From contig JAFBJZ010000847.1 of the NCBI GenBank assembly GCA_016785225.1, positions 620,001 to 684,000 on the forward strand: DNA of 64,000 bases. Reading direction: 5' to 3'. Each line of letters begins with the position of its first letter. Position 1 is the stretch's first letter. Source of the DNA: Psettodes erumei (lineage: Eukaryota; Chordata; Actinopteri; Pleuronectiformes; Psettodidae). This document shows positions 52,352-64,000 of this stretch, piece by piece. The position numbers and the translations under genes are program-made. The notes beneath the pieces are model-generated. The model searched no databases and was not told the DNA's origin. It worked only from the letters and a program-made list of their open reading frames with translations.

Positions 52352-52396
<45 letters not shown>
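52351..52396. repeat. GC then AC microsatellite
   Basis: A short GC run leads into about 18 AC units in the TRIM59 5' intron. Confidence 0.95.
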
Positions 52397-52398
<2 letters not shown>

Positions 52399-52977
52399 GT
52401 CAGTCAGGTGTCTGGCCTGTTGGCCCAGTTGGCGCCCAGATTCAAACAGGTAACAGGTGTTCCGCTGCGGGCCCAATCATTGCCATCAATTAGGATCATG
52501 GCAAAGAATAAGTGTAGTTTAACCACGAAAAAAAATCCCTTCTAAAATATTGACTGAACTGTTAAATGTTAAACAGGACACACCGTGTTTGTAGGTAACC
52601 GAACAACCAAGACAGATTTACTCTCCGTGGTCTTTTATCGTTTTTATTAAGTTCATTTTTTTTATTCGAGGTTACGGCTCAGTTCACCATTTTCGTTCAA
52701 GCAAATGAAGTTAAACGTTGTGGGTTTATCTGCCGCAACTTCGGCGACACTTCAACCACAAAAAACTAAGTAACTGACGAAATAAATCGTTTTTATCTTT
52801 TATTTCATCTTACTCCACACTTCCAGATACTAGCAACGTCATGTTAACCACATTACAGTTGAAGCGGATACTCTTCTCAGCAACCCGTCTGCCATTTGTT
52901 TTATAACCCATTCGTTTTAAGCCGTGGTGACTCAGCTATACACAAAAAGGAGAGAAATCTCATTTAAAAAACTCACC

Positions 52978-53380
52978 GTATGTCCGGAGTAAAGTGTCTC
53001 TCCAAAACAAAGCTTTCATTTCCTGTTCCTTCTCGTGTTGCCTTTAAGTACCCTCAGTAAATGTCTTCTTGGAACTGTAAGGAGGAGGGCATATGAAAAC
53101 ACACCACTTTTAGAGCAAAGCTCGACTAGAAAAGAAGTAGGTTTTTGCGGGTTGTTTTCAGATGCTACATAAATCGGGTTTTTTTCCTCCACAAATTAAA
53201 AAGGGATACGTCATATATTGTCGGTCTTAACAACCTATCTCACCCCCTTCAGTCTATCCGACAGTCGTCCCGAACGCATCTTTTTTTTTTATTTCACGCA
53301 TTGCGCATGCGGATAAACGGTCTCCCTGGCCAATCAGGCTTCGCGTTCTCTCGATTTGAATTGAAGCCGTTGGGAGAAAC
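52978..53380 (-). promoter_or_regulatory. trim59: Probable TRIM59 promoter
   Basis: Upstream of the inferred first exon lie an NRF1-like TGCGCATGCG (53302-53311), a CCAAT box (53330-53334) and a TTTGAA hexamer (53355-53360). The mix suits a CpG-type housekeeping or cell-cycle promoter. The start site is not defined. Confidence 0.4.
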
Positions 53381-53489
53381 GAAGGAAGTTGCCTGTTTTA
53401 TGTTCTTTAAAAGTGGGGGAAAATAAGTAAATAAAAGAAAAAATAATAATCACACCACTTCTTCTCCACAGAAAGACAGACACACAGAC

Positions 53490-53490
53490 A

Positions 53491-53532
<42 letters not shown>
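53490..53532. repeat. CA microsatellite
   Basis: About 21 CA units between the TRIM59 promoter and the 3' end of KPNA4. Confidence 0.95.
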
Positions 53533-53534
<2 letters not shown>

Positions 53535-55754
53535 CTCTCAGTTTGGGTTTCACTATTTATTTTCTCAAAGACAACCTATCCTGTAGCCCATCTCCCCAAA
53601 AGAATTTTTTTTGGGCAAACCACCTTTTTTAAACTTCCATTTTATAATTTTAGATTTGAAACCACGTTTGCTAACAAGGAATGCTGCAAAAAATACCCCT
53701 ATGTTCAACAGAAGGTTTATGAGCACAATGTGTAATCATTTACTACAGTGTTTCAAGTTAACACAAAAATGGAAAAGGGTAAGCTTGTACACCTAGCTGG
53801 TATAGGAGGAAAGAGGAGTATGGGGCTAAGGACTGCAAGGTACTAAAGGTACAGCAAACTTGTTCATGGGTTTATTTATTATTCAGGAGAACCCACTTAC
53901 AACTCCCCACATCTCCTCTGACTTTGAGAGAAGGGAGGTTAAATCCCCTTTTAGTCTAGCTGAGATACATTAGCAGATACGTTACTGCTGCTCCTGAAAT
54001 AAAGTTATTATTTTCTCAAGTATCACTAAAAAGCATCATTGGATTACTCTAGAAATACAACAAAGATTGTGGTTGAGTGATGCATATTGTAGAGGTGGCT
54101 GGCAGGTCAAAACCTATGAAACCAACCAACACACCTTCAGAAAGACTTTAGGCCTCACTTTGCAGTACATGTGCAAAACCATACAGATTATTTAGCAAAT
54201 TGGACACTAGTGAGGGCTAAGGGAAGGGGAAACATGTAACATTTAAGCACAGTTTTACTTAAAATGAAAATTACACTGTATCCACAGCCTAAGGAAACTA
54301 AAATACCCTAAAAATAACTGTGCTATAGTTTAGTACATGCAAAGGTTATGATTCACAATCCTACGTGAAAATGGCCATTGTTCTCTTCTCCCTTGGTGGT
54401 AAGTCAAAGCTATGGCAACAATACTGCAGAGCAGTGATCTTGCTGTAAATTGAAGGGCAAATAATGAAATGTCACAAGGGGAACAGGTCATTTGGATGAT
54501 TATAGTGATGGTGTCAGAATTTCACAGCATCAAGCCCATGTCTGGTGCGTAGGTTAGGGTTCTGGTGTGAGGGTGGAATACGATCGTCGTCAATCACCTT
54601 TACAGAAGCAATGAAACTAAAAGCTTAAACTAAAAAAAATATCATAAAAAGTAACACACTGGAGGCAAAAAGAAAAGCCCAAAAGCCACCAAATGCATCT
54701 TAATACAATGCACTGCTGCTCCACACCTGCCAATAGCATTGTCCAGTGTCAATTAATACTAACATAACAATAATTCAAAACAAAAAAACAAAAACAAAAA
54801 AAATATCCTTGTGATGACGATTTTTTTTTCCATATCCAAAGTTCTTCCTTTTAGGGATTTTCGAGGATCAGCCTCTCTTTCAAAGGCAGAATTTCTTTCC
54901 TGAAACCTTTGATAACCTCATTGTTGCGTTTCTCATTTTTGTTTCTCTTCAGATGTTGTATTTGTATCTTTTTCCCCGTCTCTGCATGCGTTCTCACCCA
55001 GCCTCGCATACTCTCAGTCACGCACGCAGCCAAGCACACACAACGCATCCGTCCATTCTCTCGCACATGCGACACGCGCAGCCGGACTCCTGGCCCCGCC
55101 CACCAGGGGGAGAGGATGGTTGCCCCATTGGGGCGTCTTGTTGGAGGAGATGAACCTGGCTCCTCAGCACTGAGTCCAGACATTCATACACAATGGGTCC
55201 ATTCACACACATGTCTGATAGCGTGGCCGATTGGGGGAGGGGCACATTGAGGGTGGCGCCCTCTCTAGTCGGAGGACCGCAGAATTGTGATGGTTTGTGG
55301 TTCATCTCAGTTCATAATTATAGTTATATTCATTTCTTGATTTCTTATTTTTGGATGTCCTTGGTTCTCCCCGGGCAGACATCGAGTTTTTTTTCCTGAT
55401 GTCATTTGAAGTAGTTTTCCGTAGACGACAGCTCCAATAACGCAGAAGTTATGTCGGCATGTCTCTCAACGCATTCGATGTAGATGTTTTGCATTTTTGC
55501 AACATGTAGCCACTCATTCTCACTCGCACCCACTCGCCATCTCAAACTTCATTTGGGCTGGTTCCCCCTGGAATTCCAAATGAAATCCACACATTTTTCT
55601 CTCAGATAAGATGCAGCCATGGATCCCACGAGCCAAGCACAATGGATCAAATTTTTCACACTCTCGCTCTCTCTCGCTCCTTTCTCTCCTAATTTTTTTA
55701 TGTTGAACAGAGTGCTGCATCGTGAACAAAACTCGAGAATACCCCAGATGCCGT
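53533..55754 (-). other. kpna4: KPNA4 3' UTR and flanking sequence
   Basis: Downstream of the KPNA4 stop there is no further coding exon. Candidate poly(A) signals on the minus strand (plus TTTATT) lie at 53871-53880 and 53556-53561, so a long 3' UTR of about 1.9-2.2 kb is likely, as in other vertebrates. A CTCF-like CCACCAGGGGG lies near 55099-55109. No other feature is recognised. Confidence 0.55.
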
Positions 55755-62683
<6,929 letters not shown>

Positions 62684-64000
62684 CTGAAAAAGAAACATTT
62701 TGAACAGTTATTAGGTGGGAATCATACTTCATTCGTTAATGTGAATATTTACAAAGTGACCAGGAGCTGGTCACTTTTTAACCGGCAAGGAAGAAAAGTC
62801 ACGACAGCAGAACCCATTAAACTAAAGCCATGTGAATACCCTGAGGAGCACATACCCTGGCAGGACCACATGCAGACATCTGTTAGCTTCTTGCATGTCA
62901 TTAAAAACAGTGACTCCTCAGAACTCATTTGCATGTGAGGTCGACAAAGCCGGAGAGAAAGCACCGCAGAGAGACCGGAGATTGAGAAATGCCATCGGGA
63001 CAAAGTAGCGACGCGCATCCTCATTGGAATCGACGTGGTGCTGTGGTGTAACGGCGGGCCAGACGCGCACGGGCCAGCGCTCAATGCGATCGGTCGCCAG
63101 TTGGCAACCTCACCCTCTGTCCAGCGTGGGGAGTTCAGAGTCCAGCACAGACTGCCTCTGACCAAAGCCCTGAGTATCGCTTTCAAATCAACAACTTACC
63201 ACGACTGCGGGCCCCATTAATGCTGGCCACTGCTGCAGCTAATTGCCCGTGCACCCTTAAATAAAGAGGGGCAGTGGACTTGCGACATACGTCAGACCAG
63301 AAGAGAAAAAAAAATGCCTGTACATGCAGCAGATTATAATGTGTGTGCACATTCGCTGGCTATCGAGGGAGATTTAACAGATAACTGTAACTCAGGAAAA
63401 AATAAAAGTAGCAGCAACAAGAGTTCAGACAAAAAAAAAACCAACAAGTTATAAAAGGAAAAAAAAGACAGTGAGGATATACAAAACATTTGACATACCA
63501 GAACAGGGCATTTTTACCCTAACAAGCTCAGAGGCCCGAAATACTTCCTTGAGAGAGCCGACCACAAAATGGGCAAAATAATGAGAAACCAAATGTCCAA
63601 GGCAACACAATCCACATGTTATTTCAGGCCGACTGAAAGCGGTCCCACGGTGCCAATTGATTTGTTAAGTATTTAAACTAGATTTGGCCAGCACGCTTTT
63701 CCACAGGAGCCTCTTTAATGTCACGCCATGAGTCAGAGCGGCGTGTCATTGTTGATATATCGCTAAGCAGCCTTCTCAGTACCACTGGACAGTTACCCTG
63801 ATGGAGTGTCTGAACTGCTGAGTGGCCATTTCGACCCAGCAGTGCCACCACACTCAAGAGATCTTTAGCGGTAGTGCGATTCCTGATTGATCGATTTTCC
63901 ATGACGTTGTTACTGTAAAATGTGTAGATTTTAGTGTCAGCACTGTATACATTAAGGGAAGACAGCTGAGGCATTTACTGGTGAGCTTCAAAGCTCACCT
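62684..64000 (-). other. kpna4: KPNA4 intron continuing off the right edge
   Basis: No exon for the importin-beta-binding domain or the acidic linker was found on the minus strand. The segment is unremarkable intron with short A-runs near 63307-63470. Confidence 0.7.

Larger units (their letters stand above)
51056..52977 (-). other. trim59: TRIM59 5' UTR exons and 5' intron
   Basis: A probable 5' UTR exon begins at 51146, after a T-rich tract and ACAG. A non-coding exon probably ends at 52977 before GTGAGT. The intron between contains a MITE-like element (51413-52024) and a GC/AC repeat (52351-52396). Exon calls rest on splice-site strength only. Confidence 0.55.

Noticed and set aside
53006..53020. 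GAAATGAAAG near the TRIM59 first exon as an interferon-response element
   Set aside because: The two GAAA cores are separated by one base, not the two required by IRF dimers.

Overview
This is a vertebrate genomic window, most likely from a ray-finned (teleost) fish. It holds split genes with mostly short GT-AG introns, many CA/GT dinucleotide repeats, and vertebrate-type proteins at clear but not mammal-like identity. Four protein genes are recognisable by conceptual splicing, in the order IFT80 (minus), SMC4 (plus), TRIM59 (minus), KPNA4 (minus). This is the same order and orientation as the human 3q25.33 block. The species cannot be named from the sequence.

Region 1 (1-29.6 kb) is IFT80, a WD40 intraflagellar-transport B protein. 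Fifteen coding exons are seen (612 codons). The C-terminal exons lie off the left edge. One intron of 15.3 kb (7,073-22,386) makes up more than half of the visible gene and is crowded with microsatellites. The first coding intron (29,142-29,381) has U12-type AT-AC splice signals, and the next intron has a GC donor.

Region 2 (29.4-32 kb) is a divergent promoter shared by IFT80 and SMC4. An RFX X-box-like site lies on the cilium-gene side and three CHR-type TTTGAA hexamers lie on the mitosis-gene side.

Region 3 (32.0-47.7 kb) is SMC4, the condensin ATPase. It is complete, with 23 coding exons and 1,297 residues. The intron after the exon ending at 35,348 carries the miR-15/miR-16 cluster, as in mammals. 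The miR-15 copy has a G at nucleotide 8.

Region 4 (48.0-53.4 kb) is TRIM59, complete (395 residues, four coding exons plus probable 5' non-coding exons), convergent with SMC4. Its 5' intron contains a ~610-bp MITE-like element.

Region 5 (53.5-64 kb) is KPNA4 (importin alpha). Fourteen coding exons cover the armadillo repeats and C-terminus (452 residues). The N-terminal importin-beta-binding exons are off the right edge. One KPNA4 intron carries a box C/D RNA with a U1 snRNA guide, matching SCARNA7/U90, which also sits in human KPNA4. Another intron carries two perfect short inverted repeats (16 bp and 21 bp arms).

Functionally the block mixes cilium assembly (IFT80), chromosome condensation with co-transcribed cell-cycle-repressing miRNAs (SMC4 plus miR-15/16), a RING E3 ligase (TRIM59) and nuclear import (KPNA4). 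No prokaryotic, phage, CRISPR or viral system is present. All calls rest on reading-frame continuity across splice junctions and remembered family sequences. No database search was run.
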